Shown here piece by piece: positions 52,508-60,714 of a DNA stretch of 64,000 nucleotides. Position 1 is the stretch's first letter; the number at the start of each line of letters is the position of its first letter. The position numbers were made by a program, and so were the translations under genes. Source of the stretch: Sinomonas atrocyanea. GTDB lineage: Bacteria; Actinomycetota; Actinomycetes; Actinomycetales; Micrococcaceae. The stretch is from positions 2,232,001 to 2,296,000 of the forward strand of contig NZ_CP014518.1 in NCBI RefSeq assembly GCF_001577305.1. Reading direction: 5' to 3'. The notes under the pieces are model-generated. The model had not been told where the DNA came from and did not search any database. It worked only from the letters and a program-made list of their open reading frames with translations.

Positions 52508-53104
52508 ATGCGCGAAAAGACCGAGGCGCCCCGCCCCCGCAACGCGCCCGAGAGCGCGGGCAGGTACCGCTACCGGAGCGGGCCCGCTCAACGGGGCCAG
52601 GGCTGCAGCAGCGCGCCGACTGAACGGCTCCTCCGGGCCCTCGCTGCCCACAAGCAGCGCCTCGTGCACGTCCGCGCACGGATCCGTGCGCTGACGGCGC
52701 AGAGGAACGTGTCGCTCGCTCAGGCTGTCGCGAGCGGCCTGCGGATCTCCGCCGCAGCCGGCATCCTCGGCGAGAGCGTTCCGGGCATCCGCCGCATAGC
52801 CCTCGCCGTTGACGATCCACCGTCGGCCGTGCTGTCGCGGGACGAGCACGTCCACGCGCTCCAGGCCGTGAGGACCCAGCTCGAAGCGGCGGCCTCGGCG
52901 AAGGAGACCGTCGAACGCGAACTCCGCCTCCTCGTCGCGCAGGCGTATGCCCTCGGGTTCACCGACGAGGCGCAGCTCGCGGCCCTGGCCGGCCTTCCCG
53001 CCGAGAGTGTCCGCCGCAGCCTGCGGTGCCGGCGGCGCGCGGGTGATGACATGGCCTCGGGCGGTCCAGACCGTGCCTCAGATTCAGGACAGGAAGGATC
53101 ATGA
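52508..53104 (+). CDS. Unknown protein with two helix-turn-helix-like repeats
   Basis: A 198-residue protein I do not recognise. A basic N-terminus precedes two similar units. Each has a charged helix followed by an HTH-like stretch: AVASGLRISAAAGILGES then VPGIRRI, and AYALGFTDEAQLAALAGLP then AESVRRSL. The unit looks internally duplicated and suggests DNA binding. The ATG at 52508 follows GGAAGG. The stop overlaps the gluconokinase start by 4 bases, so it is probably a regulator or accessory of the gluconate genes (inference). A truncated copy of its first codons lies at 58605. Confidence 0.6.
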   Translation: MREKTEAPRPRNAPESAGRYRYRSGPAQRGQGCSSAPTERLLRALAAHKQRLVHVRARIRALTAQRNVSLAQAVASGLRISAAAGILGESVPGIRRIALAVDDPPSAVLSRDEHVHALQAVRTQLEAAASAKETVERELRLLVAQAYALGFTDEAQLAALAGLPAESVRRSLRCRRRAGDDMASGGPDRASDSGQEGS

Positions 53105-53658
53105 TCCACTCCGCGCTGCCCATCATCGTGATGGGCGTCTCCGGCAGCGGCAAGAGTACCGTCGGCAGCCTTCTCGCCCACGCGGTCGGGGGCCGGTTCA
53201 TCGACGGCGATGAGCTCCATCCCGGATCCAACGTGGCCAAGATGGCGGCCGGGACCGCGTTGACCGACCGCGATCGGGAGCCGTGGCTGCACGAGGTCGG
53301 CCAGCGCCTCCGTTCCTCGCAGGGGCCGCTGGTGATCGCGTGCAGTGCGCTCAGGCGGACCTACCGCGACATCATCCGGGATGCTGCTCCGCGCACCCGC
53401 TTCGTGCATCTCGACGGCACGCGCGATCTGCTGGCCGAGCGCATGTCGGCACGCCCCGGCCATTTCATGCCGCGTTCCCTCCTCGAGTCCCAGATTGAGA
53501 CCCTTGAGCCCTTGGGGCCCGACGAACTCGGCATCGTGCTCGACATCGCCGAAGCGCCGACGGTCCTCGCAGCAGAAGCCTCAAGGTGGGTGTCGGCGGA
53601 CATCACAGCGCAGCGCTCCGCATACCCTGCCGACGACCAGCAGAAAGTGAGACCTTGA
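53101..53658 (+). CDS. Gluconokinase
   Basis: A 185-residue P-loop kinase of the GntK/IdnK type with Walker A GVSGSGKST (12-20), DGDELHP, SALRRTYRDIIR and GHFMPRSLLESQ. It phosphorylates D-gluconate to 6-phosphogluconate, the entry to the pentose phosphate and Entner-Doudoroff routes. It is translationally coupled to the HTH-repeat gene upstream (4-bp overlap) and to the SDR downstream (TGATG). Confidence 0.92.
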   Translation: MIHSALPIIVMGVSGSGKSTVGSLLAHAVGGRFIDGDELHPGSNVAKMAAGTALTDRDREPWLHEVGQRLRSSQGPLVIACSALRRTYRDIIRDAAPRTRFVHLDGTRDLLAERMSARPGHFMPRSLLESQIETLEPLGPDELGIVLDIAEAPTVLAAEASRWVSADITAQRSAYPADDQQKVRP

Positions 53659-54431
53659 TGAGCACCTCCCCTTTCGACCTGACCGGCGCCCTCGCGCTGG
53701 TCACCGGCTCGAGCCGCGGCATCGGCAATGCCCTCGCCGCCGGGCTGGCCCAGGCCGGAGCCACAGTGGTCCTGCACGGCCGGGACCCCTATGCGCTGGA
53801 GGCCCAGAGGGAGGACTTCGCGGGCCGTTACGGTGAGGACAGGATCTGGGCAGTCCCCTTCGACATCACTGACGAGTCCTCGGTCGTGGACGCCATGGAC
53901 TCGATCGAATCCCGCATCGGGCCTCTGGACATCCTCGTGAACAACGCCGGCGTCCAGCACCGCGTCCCGCTCGTCGACCTCGCCCTCGAGGACTGGAGCC
54001 GCGTGCTGGCGACCAATCTGACCGCGGCGTTCCTCGTGGGCCGCGAGGCCGCCAGGCACATGGTGCAGCGCGGCCACGGCAAGATCGTCAACATCGGCTC
54101 TGTCCAGTGCGATCTCGCCAGGCCCACCATCGGCGCCTACACCGCCGCCAAGGGAGGCCTGCGCAACCTGACCCGGGCGATGGCCGCCGAATGGGCCCAG
54201 CACGGTCTCCAGGTCAATGCGGTCGCCCCGGGCTACATCCACACCGAGATGACGCAACCGCTCGTCGACGATGAGGCGTTCAACGCCTGGATCTGCGGAA
54301 GGACCCCCGCCGCCCGGTGGGGGACCGTCGAGGACCTCACCGGCCCCGTCACCTGGCTCGCCTCCCCCGCCTCCGCCTTCGTCAACGGCCAGACGATCTT
54401 CGTCGACGGCGGCATGACGGCTGTGGTCTGA
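53658..54431 (+). CDS. Gluconate 5-dehydrogenase-like SDR
   Basis: A 257-residue classical SDR similar to IdnO/Gno: TGSSRGIG (16-23), NNAGVQHRVPLVD, the catalytic serine in NIGSVQ, YTAAKGGLRNLTRAMA near residue 158 and the end segment FVNGQTIFVDGGMTAVV. It would interconvert 5-keto-D-gluconate and D-gluconate, linking the IdnD-like enzyme to gluconokinase. The start overlaps the gluconokinase stop by one base. Confidence 0.85.
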   Translation: MSTSPFDLTGALALVTGSSRGIGNALAAGLAQAGATVVLHGRDPYALEAQREDFAGRYGEDRIWAVPFDITDESSVVDAMDSIESRIGPLDILVNNAGVQHRVPLVDLALEDWSRVLATNLTAAFLVGREAARHMVQRGHGKIVNIGSVQCDLARPTIGAYTAAKGGLRNLTRAMAAEWAQHGLQVNAVAPGYIHTEMTQPLVDDEAFNAWICGRTPAARWGTVEDLTGPVTWLASPASAFVNGQTIFVDGGMTAVV

Positions 54432-54491
54432 GCCCAGAGCGGACCCCACCAGAAGACACCCACGACCAGCCACCCAAGAACGAGGCCACCC

Positions 54492-55433
54492 ATGCAGATT
54501 GTCCGCACCGTCTCCTTCCCCGACCAGGAGCTCCTGGCCGACCTCTCCCCCCTCCCTCCCCAGCTCGAAGGGGTTGTCTGGGACATGCGCTCCGCGCCGG
54601 CGTCCGGCAGCCTCGACGACGTCGAGGCCGTCATCCTCCCCTACCTGAACGCGGGCGAGGTGCTCCCCGAGCTCGCCGAGGTCCCACGGCTGAAGTTCGT
54701 CCAGTCGCAGTCCACGGGATTCGACGGCATCCGTGAGGCCGCCGGACCCGCCGCAGGGGTCGCGAATGCCTCCGGCGTCCACGAAGCGGCGACCGCGGAA
54801 CTCGCCGTCGGGCTGGTCCTGGCCAAGCTCCGCGGGATCGACGACGCCGTCCGCGCCCAACAGGAGCGGATCTGGCGGCCCAGCCGCCGTTCGTCCCTCG
54901 CAGATCGGCGCGTCCTCCTCATCGGGGTGGGGGGCATCGGGACCGAAATCGCCCGGAGGCTCGAGCCCTTCGAGGTGGAACTCACCCGGGTCGGCAGCGC
55001 GCCCCGGAAGGACGGCGTGGGGACCGTGCACGGCATCGCGGAACTTCCCTCGCTGGCGCCGCACCACGACGTCGTCATCACCGTCACCCCGCTCAACGAC
55101 GCCACCCGGCACCTCATCGACGCCACCATCCTGGCAGCCCTGCCGGACGGAGCCCTCGTAGTGAACGTCGGCCGCGGGCCGGTCGTGGACACCGACGCGC
55201 TCACGGCCGAGGTCCTCTCGGGCCGGCTGCACTGCGCCCTCGACGTGGTCGACCCCGAACCGCTGCCCGGTGACCATCCTCTCTGGGGCGCACCGAACGC
55301 CCTCATCACACCGCATGTGGGCGGGAACGCCTCCGCCTTCGAACCGCGCATCCGCCGGCTCCTCTCGAGCCAGCTCGCGGCCCTGGCCGAAGGGAGGACC
55401 CCCGCCAACCTCGTCCAGCAGGGCCCCTTCTGA
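54492..55433 (+). CDS. D-2-hydroxyacid dehydrogenase
   Basis: A 313-residue enzyme of the D-isomer 2-hydroxyacid family. The nucleotide motif GVGGIG lies near residues 145-150. The catalytic set is Arg in NVGRGPVVDT, Glu in DPEPLPGDHP and His in TPHVGG. It could be a 2-ketogluconate or glyoxylate/hydroxypyruvate reductase; the substrate is not determined. It is last in the HTH-protein, gluconokinase, SDR, dehydrogenase series, with 60 bases before its ATG. Confidence 0.85.
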   Translation: MQIVRTVSFPDQELLADLSPLPPQLEGVVWDMRSAPASGSLDDVEAVILPYLNAGEVLPELAEVPRLKFVQSQSTGFDGIREAAGPAAGVANASGVHEAATAELAVGLVLAKLRGIDDAVRAQQERIWRPSRRSSLADRRVLLIGVGGIGTEIARRLEPFEVELTRVGSAPRKDGVGTVHGIAELPSLAPHHDVVITVTPLNDATRHLIDATILAALPDGALVVNVGRGPVVDTDALTAEVLSGRLHCALDVVDPEPLPGDHPLWGAPNALITPHVGGNASAFEPRIRRLLSSQLAALAEGRTPANLVQQGPF

Positions 55434-56158
55434 CCAGTGGACCCATTCACGTCCGATTCACCGACGCGAACACCTCTGTCGACGATCCTTGCACTGCATT
55501 CTTCCGCAGAGGAATTCCTATAAACAGTTGGAATTCTCAGTTCCTGAGGATGCGCCCATCGTTGGGCTGCCAGCCAGATAAGAACATACACACCTCATTT
55601 CCATGAGAGCGCACGCCATGTCTTCTTCGCACATACTGTGAGCCGACGTTCACATGCCCAGCAAGGACCGCGGCATGCGGCATATGGTTCATTGAAATCA
55701 TGACTGCTCGCACCGACCTCTGCTGGAAAGGCGGTTCAGGCTCCTCGGGGCAGCTGGGCGGACCGCCGCTCCATAGGGGCGTCCTCGCCCAGGGAGGCGA
55801 ACCAGAAGGCTGAGCGGCCGGCATGGCCGTCCACACGGCGTCAGGGAATCCGGTGTTCAGCAAGATCTCGTGAGGAGAGGATCATAACCGGATCGTATGC
55901 AGGGATATGGATTAGGTCTTGGAGTGACGGGGGTCTCATCATCTAATGTGGAGTCAGCCGCTTTAGCGCGGTATTTCAAGTGCACTTCAGCCTGAATCCG
56001 TTCGAGCTCGGAGAAAGAGCAGCTTACGTATGAGGAGGCTTCCGCAAAATGGCATCGCATAGTGTGCCGTTCCCGCTGCTTCGGCACTCCTCGAGTTCTC
56101 TTTCCGCAGCCCATGTGTGCCGGTAGGCCGCTGTTCACCCATCGCCAATGGAGACGAA
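55434..56158 (+). promoter_or_regulatory. 725-bp spacer before the transporter with LysR site D and a long leader
   Basis: No protein-coding gene is supported. The region is visibly AT-richer than its neighbours. A small inverted repeat, GAATTCC and GGAATTC with an 11-base gap, lies near 55513-55537. LysR site D is at 55884-55920 with TCTAAT at 55942-55947, so the transporter mRNA would start near 55954 and have a leader of about 205 bases. The left half may be degraded gene sequence. Confidence 0.5.
55884..55920 (+). promoter_or_regulatory. LysR-type operator, site D (transporter promoter)
   Basis: ATA-N9-TAT at 55884-55898, 13 bases, then TTAGGTCTT at 55912-55920. The -10-like TCTAAT begins 30 bases after the start of the second element, the same spacing as at site A. 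Confidence 0.65.
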
Positions 56159-57553
56159 ATGACTGAAACCATACTTCCCAGGAAGACCCCGGTCAGAGCG
56201 GCGGTCGCGGCCTGGATCGGCACGACGCTCGAGTACTACGACTTCGCGGTGTACGGCACCTCGTCGGCGTTGGTCCTGAACGTCCTCTTCTTCTCGCCGC
56301 AGCTGCCCACGGGCATCAGCGTGCTGCTGTCCCTCATCACCTTCGCGGTCGGCTACGCGGTGCGGCCTCTCGGCTCCCTCATCCTCGGTCCGATGGGCGA
56401 CCGCTTCGGCCGCAAATTCGTCATGATGCTCACTCTGTTCGGCATCGGCGGCTGCACCTTCCTGGTCGGCTGTCTGCCGACGTTCGCCCAGATCGGTTCG
56501 CTTGCTCCGATCCTGCTCGTGGCGATCCGTGTCATCCAGGGACTGTGCCTCTCCGGGGAGCAGCCGAGCGCGATCACGATGAGCCTGGAGCACTCTTCCG
56601 AGCGTCGTCGCGGGTTCATCACGAGCTTCACGACCCTGGGCTCCGCCACCGGCACGCTGCTCACGCTGCTGTTCTTCATTCCGATCGCCGCGATGCCCTC
56701 GGCGCAGCTGCTGTCCTGGGGCTGGCGGGTTCCGTTCTGGTTCTCGGCCGTCGTGGTGGTCGTCGCCTACCTGATCCGCCGCCACGTCCAGGAGCCGCCG
56801 GAGTTCATCGAGGCCAGGGCCACGAAGGTGAACGTCGCCCCGCTCAGGCACGTCGTGCGCTTCCACTGGCGAGCCGTGGTCCGGATCGTCTTCTGCGCGC
56901 TCATCGCGGGCACGAGCTATATGATGCAGACGTTCTCGGTGGCGTTCGGAACTTCGGGGTACAAGCTGGACAAGCCGACCATGCTCTTGACGACGACGGT
57001 CTCTGCCGTGATCGCCCTGGCCATCACCCCCGTGGCAGGCTACCTGGTGGATAAGATCGGCCGCAAGACGATGTTCCTCATGGGAACTGTCGGCGTCGGC
57101 ATCACGATGGCGCCATACCTCTGGTCGATCACGACCGGCAACTGGGCCCTGATCTTCCTGTTCGGCATCATCAACTACTCGTTCTTCTACTCGATGGTGA
57201 ACGCGTCCTGGCCCTCGTTCTTCGCGGAGATGTTCCCCGGCCGGCTGCGCGTCTCCGGGCTCGCCCTTGGAACGCAGATCGGCTTCGCCCTCTCGGGGGT
57301 CATCGGCCCCGTACTCGCGACAGCACTCGCGGGCGCCAACCTCAAGGATTGGGTCGGGCCGTCCATGGTCGCGATCGGGTTCATGGTCTTCGCGGGAGTG
57401 GCAGCCCTCACCGCCAAGGAGACCGGCAAGTACACGCTGAAGGAGCTCGACGAGGTGCAGCAGAGCGAACGGGAGAAGGACGTCATCACCGCCGCCATCG
57501 ACCTCCCGGCCCCGACCCCACGACGCCTCGCCGCCAAGCCCGGCCTCGAGTGA
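56159..57553 (+). CDS. MHS-family MFS transporter (organic acid/proton symporter type)
   Basis: A 464-residue, 12-helix transporter. Family signatures are WIGTTLEYYDFAVYGT in helix 1, GPMGDRFGRKFVMM in the first loop, IRVIQGLCLSGEQPSA and DKIGRKTMF in the second half. MHS members import carboxylates or zwitterions such as 2-oxoglutarate, citrate, shikimate, proline and betaine. The ATG at 56159 follows GGAGA. LysR site D upstream and the SDR copy downstream tie it to the pxpABC and aminotransferase genes. Confidence 0.88.
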   Translation: MTETILPRKTPVRAAVAAWIGTTLEYYDFAVYGTSSALVLNVLFFSPQLPTGISVLLSLITFAVGYAVRPLGSLILGPMGDRFGRKFVMMLTLFGIGGCTFLVGCLPTFAQIGSLAPILLVAIRVIQGLCLSGEQPSAITMSLEHSSERRRGFITSFTTLGSATGTLLTLLFFIPIAAMPSAQLLSWGWRVPFWFSAVVVVVAYLIRRHVQEPPEFIEARATKVNVAPLRHVVRFHWRAVVRIVFCALIAGTSYMMQTFSVAFGTSGYKLDKPTMLLTTTVSAVIALAITPVAGYLVDKIGRKTMFLMGTVGVGITMAPYLWSITTGNWALIFLFGIINYSFFYSMVNASWPSFFAEMFPGRLRVSGLALGTQIGFALSGVIGPVLATALAGANLKDWVGPSMVAIGFMVFAGVAALTAKETGKYTLKELDEVQQSEREKDVITAAIDLPAPTPRRLAAKPGLE

Positions 57554-57611
57554 CAGCCTGCCACCCAGGCTTGGGAAGGGCCTGAACTGAGTCCAACCCC
57601 ACAGACGGTCA

Positions 57612-57652
57612 GCAGGGTCGACGTCGGCGTCTCGAGCCGGCGTCGACCCTGC
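57612..57652 (+). terminator. Terminator after the transporter gene
   Basis: A 17-bp stem with one G-U pair (57612-57628 with 57636-57652) and a 7-base loop. It would limit read-through into the second SDR copy. Confidence 0.65.
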
Positions 57653-57741
57653 GCGTCTCCCAGACGCTCTCTGCAGGGCGATGCCCAACCCGATTCCACC
57701 ACTGACCACACCACCCCGCATGGCCGTGCCGTTAGCGTCCC

Positions 57742-58566
57742 GCCCCGTCCTTCTCAGGAGAATCCATGACCTTCGCCGACTACAAGACCGCCCTCGTCAC
57801 CGGGGCCTCGACCGGCATGGGGGCAGCCATCACCGAGCTCCTCACCAAGCGCGGCCTCGAGGTCCACGCGACGGCCCGCAACGAAGAGCGCCTCAAGGAG
57901 CTCGCAGACCGCACCGGCGCCCTCCCCCACGTCCTCGACCTCACCGACACCCCAGCGGTGGCCCGCGAACTCGGCGGCCTCGAGATCGATGTCCTCGTCA
58001 ACTGCGCCGGCGTCTCACGGCCGGGCAACATCCTCGACTCCTCCGAGGAGGACCTCGACGAGATCATCGACGTGAACCTGCGCGGCCTGCTCCAGCTCAC
58101 CCGCCTGCTTCTGCCCGGGATGGTCGAGCGCGACCGGGGCCACATCGTCAACATCAGCTCCATCGCCGGCGTCTACAACTTCTACGGGCACACCGCCTAC
58201 CACGCGACCAAGGCCGCCGTGCACCAGATCTCCCGGCAGCTGCGCAACGACACCGTCGGCAAGCGGATCCGCGTCACCGAGATCTGCCCAGGACGGGTGG
58301 AGACCGAGATCTTCGGCCGGAACCTGGGCGGATCCCCCGAGGCCATGGAAGAGGCATGGAAGACGTACTACGAGGGCTACGAGTCCCTCACGACCGACGA
58401 CATCGTCAGCGCCATCGACTACGCCCTCGAGACCCCGCGCCACGTCAACATCGGCATGCTCGAGATCACGCCGACCTTCCAAGTCCCCGGCGGCCTCACC
58501 TTCGACCGCCACTGACCCGCACCCACCGCCGCGGCCGACCGTCCCCACCGGGCGGCAGCCCCGCCG
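57742..58566 (+). repeat. 825-bp duplicated segment, copy 2
   Basis: Matches 51647-52471 at 824 of 825 positions. Past 58566 the similarity weakens but resumes at the start codons of the HTH-repeat gene, which is cut short here. Confidence 0.95.
57766..58515 (+). CDS. YdfG-like short-chain dehydrogenase, copy 2
   Basis: Encodes the same 249 residues as the gene at 51671-52420 (TGASTGMG, NISSIAG, YHATK). The duplicated unit includes the AGGAG ribosome-binding site but not a recognisable promoter. A hairpin lies between it and the transporter, so its expression depends on read-through or on a promoter in 57653-57741 that I cannot identify. Near-identity implies a recent duplication or ongoing gene conversion. 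Confidence 0.88.
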   Translation: MTFADYKTALVTGASTGMGAAITELLTKRGLEVHATARNEERLKELADRTGALPHVLDLTDTPAVARELGGLEIDVLVNCAGVSRPGNILDSSEEDLDEIIDVNLRGLLQLTRLLLPGMVERDRGHIVNISSIAGVYNFYGHTAYHATKAAVHQISRQLRNDTVGKRIRVTEICPGRVETEIFGRNLGGSPEAMEEAWKTYYEGYESLTTDDIVSAIDYALETPRHVNIGMLEITPTFQVPGGLTFDRH

Positions 58567-58604
58567 TCGACCGCCCGAGCACCGAGGATGGAAGAAGCGC
58601 CACC

Positions 58605-58640
58605 ATGCGCGAAAAGACCGGCCCGGGCTCGAGGTTCTAG
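58605..58640 (+). pseudogene. Truncated start of the HTH-repeat gene
   Basis: ATGCGCGAAAAGACCG repeats the first codons of the gene at 52508, then changes and stops after 11 residues (MREKTGPGSRF). It marks where the duplicated block breaks off. Confidence 0.7.
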
Positions 58641-58923
58641 CCGCCTCCCCCGCGGAGACGATGCGTTGTACACCTCCTCGAGCCGCTCCTCGGACGTTTC
58701 GCCGCTCTTCATAGAGTCCAATGGGCGCACTGAGCCCTGTACCACCGCCCTCTCCTTCAGATGTTCCGGACACACGCTTCTGACGTTCTGGACAAGAACG
58801 ACACACGTCAGGATCGTCATCGGCTAGGTGTCTTAGTCCGGGTGCCCTTCTGCTCTAGCGGCCCGTTGCGAGGCCGCTGGAGACTCGTCAGAAGGATTGG
58901 ATCCCTCGAGGGAAGGAGGGATG
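58641..58923. other. Junction spacer after the duplication
   Basis: No gene is supported. An inverted repeat CTGACGT...ACGTCAG (18-base gap) lies at about 58784-58815, next to two similar GTTC(C/T)GGACA units. This could be the worn end of an insertion sequence, but no transposase is present. Confidence 0.3.
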
Positions 58924-59820
58924 ATGGCACGCGCTCACGGGCACTCCCGGCCGTCAGCCGCGGTGGGTCCCGGCTCCACCCTTCCGCTTGTGCACGGGCT
59001 GGGGCCAGCAACCGTCGCATCCGCTGTCGCCGCAGCAGCCGTCGTCCTGGCCTCGGCAATGGGGCTGGCGGCCGGGTCGGACAGGTACCTCCAATCACAG
59101 TCCGTCCTGGTCTCCCAGGGCGCGGACGCAGCGAACCTCATCGCCGTCCTGCTCGTGCTGGTTGCCCTCTGGCTCGCGCACCGTGGGTCGATCAATGCGC
59201 TTCTGTTGTGGCCCGGGGCCCTCTTCTACATGGCCTACGCAGACGTCCCCTACCTCATCGGCGCTCCCTTCACGCCACTGCTGTTCGTCGACGTCGTAGC
59301 ATTCCTAGCGGCCGCCTACGCCCTGGCATCGCTCGCCACGGGGACGGACGGGACCGTCCTCGCCGAGCGGTTCGCCCACGCACCGGCGAAGGCGGTCGGC
59401 ACCATTCTGACGGTGATCGGCGTGCTCGCATACGCCGGCCTCGTGTCCACCGCCGTCGGCGCATTTGGCAACAGCGCGACAGAGGAAGCGTGGCGCGGGC
59501 ACTGGGTTGCCGACTGGATCCTCGGCACCCCCGTTCTGATCATGGGCGGGGTGCTGCTGTGGGCCAAGCGCCCCTTCGGCTACACCGCCGCTCCCGGCGT
59601 GCTGCTGGTGTCCGCACTCGGCGGAGTGATCTTCGCCGTCGCTGCCGTCGCCGACAACCTCTCCGGAGGAATACGCACAGACCCCGCCGTGGTCGTCGTG
59701 CACCTGATCATTGGCGCGGCCAGCGCCGCCGTGATGATCTGGTTCCTTATAGCGCCCACTCGAGCAGAGAGAGGGCAAAGGCTCCGCCTGCGCCCCGGCG
59801 CCGCATCCGGAGCGGCTTGA
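58924..59820 (+). CDS. Unknown polytopic membrane protein
   Basis: A 298-residue protein with about eight hydrophobic helices (near residues 28-50, 68-85, 92-112, 115-136, 155-178, 198-215, 222-244 and 252-275). I see no recognisable motif. The ATG at 58924 is preferred over the adjacent ATG at 58921 because AGGAGGG ends immediately before the latter. It lies alone at the right end of the island. No functional assignment is justified. Confidence 0.65.
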   Translation: MARAHGHSRPSAAVGPGSTLPLVHGLGPATVASAVAAAAVVLASAMGLAAGSDRYLQSQSVLVSQGADAANLIAVLLVLVALWLAHRGSINALLLWPGALFYMAYADVPYLIGAPFTPLLFVDVVAFLAAAYALASLATGTDGTVLAERFAHAPAKAVGTILTVIGVLAYAGLVSTAVGAFGNSATEEAWRGHWVADWILGTPVLIMGGVLLWAKRPFGYTAAPGVLLVSALGGVIFAVAAVADNLSGGIRTDPAVVVVHLIIGAASAAVMIWFLIAPTRAERGQRLRLRPGAASGAA

Positions 59821-60714
59821 ACGAGACGTCCTACGGCGGTTCGAGCCGATTGCATTGGACGGCAAAGGCCTGCACCCCGATCATGAGGAAAGATTCGGCC
59901 GCGCACGGACCGAAGCTCGAGTCGGCGACGCCGCCTTCTCGAACGACATCAGCGACACCATCCCACTGATCCGCCTCAAGGTCAGTGTGAACCGGTCAGA
60001 TCCCGCGGACCGCTCGGCTGGTTCATCCGTCCGCGGACTTGGGCCACGAGGACGTGAAGACTGTCTGCCCCGCCATGAGTTGGCTCTTCAGCTGGCAGCG
60101 GGAGGTGCACGTCATCCCCCATTCGCCGCGCGGCGCGCGTTCGCAGTTCTACCCCTTAGACCCCATCGAAGCCGTCCTCGAACCCTCGGATGCGTGCGGC
60201 TACCCGGCGCACTGGCGGCAACACGACCGGAGGGGCAAGCCCATCTGAGCCTCGACTCACCGTGTTGCCCCGTCTCCAGGTCTGCTCCTCCCACCCCTTC
60301 TCCCGTGCGCGGCTCCGGGAACAGGCTCCCCGCTGGGGAGCGACCGCGCCCAGGGTGAGCGGAGGCTGGAGTCTCACGGCACTCGCGATAGCGGCCGCGC
60401 TGTTCACCGGCGGCGCCACGGCCTGGGCCAGCATGGCGGAGGACGAGCTCTACGATCTGAAGACCGACCTCTTCTTCGTCCACCTACCGCCGGGGTCGAC
60501 AAGGACCGCGGGGGGCAACGACCTATAGCAATGGCGGCCATCCGCACGTGACGGTGACCCCGCCAGCCGCAGCAGACGTCCCCTCCCTCTTCCAATGAGC
60601 TCGCAGGTTCCGTCTGAACAGCGCTTGGTCGGTGAGCGTCCCCGCTGTCGGAGGGCCGACATAGCATCGGGGCCACGGACTCTTCCCCGCTTCCCCGGTC
60701 CCGCTCGTACGTCG
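59821..60714. other. 894-bp region without a confident gene
   Basis: Frames here are short and inconsistent in composition. The plus frame around 60018-60248 (ending REVHVIPHSPRGARSQFYP and after) reads like the tail of a broken gene. A possible 57-residue membrane protein at 60355-60528 is listed separately. The stretch from 60529 to 60714 shows nothing. Confidence 0.35.
60355..60528 (+). CDS. Possible 57-residue membrane-anchored protein
   Basis: From a GTG at 60355 the frame reads SGGWSLTALAIAAALFTGG as a hydrophobic segment, then an acidic stretch EDELYDLKTDLFFVHLPPG. The pattern of one helix plus a conserved-looking tail is plausible. There is no good ribosome-binding site and I know no homologue. 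Confidence 0.3.
   Translation: MSGGWSLTALAIAAALFTGGATAWASMAEDELYDLKTDLFFVHLPPGSTRTAGGNDL

Noticed and set aside
55537..55863. A 108-codon minus-strand ORF in the spacer before the transporter
   Set aside because: Tryptophan/proline-rich composition without a ribosome-binding site or recognisable domain; treated as non-coding.
58784..58822. A possible insertion-sequence terminus (paired GTTC(C/T)GGACA units and a CTGACGT/ACGTCAG inverted repeat)
   Set aside because: There is no matching second end and no transposase nearby, so it is kept only as a remark on the spacer.
59855..60358. A 167-codon plus-strand ORF right of the membrane-protein gene
   Set aside because: No motif, no ribosome-binding site and a composition change partway through. 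It may be decayed sequence and is not a supported gene.
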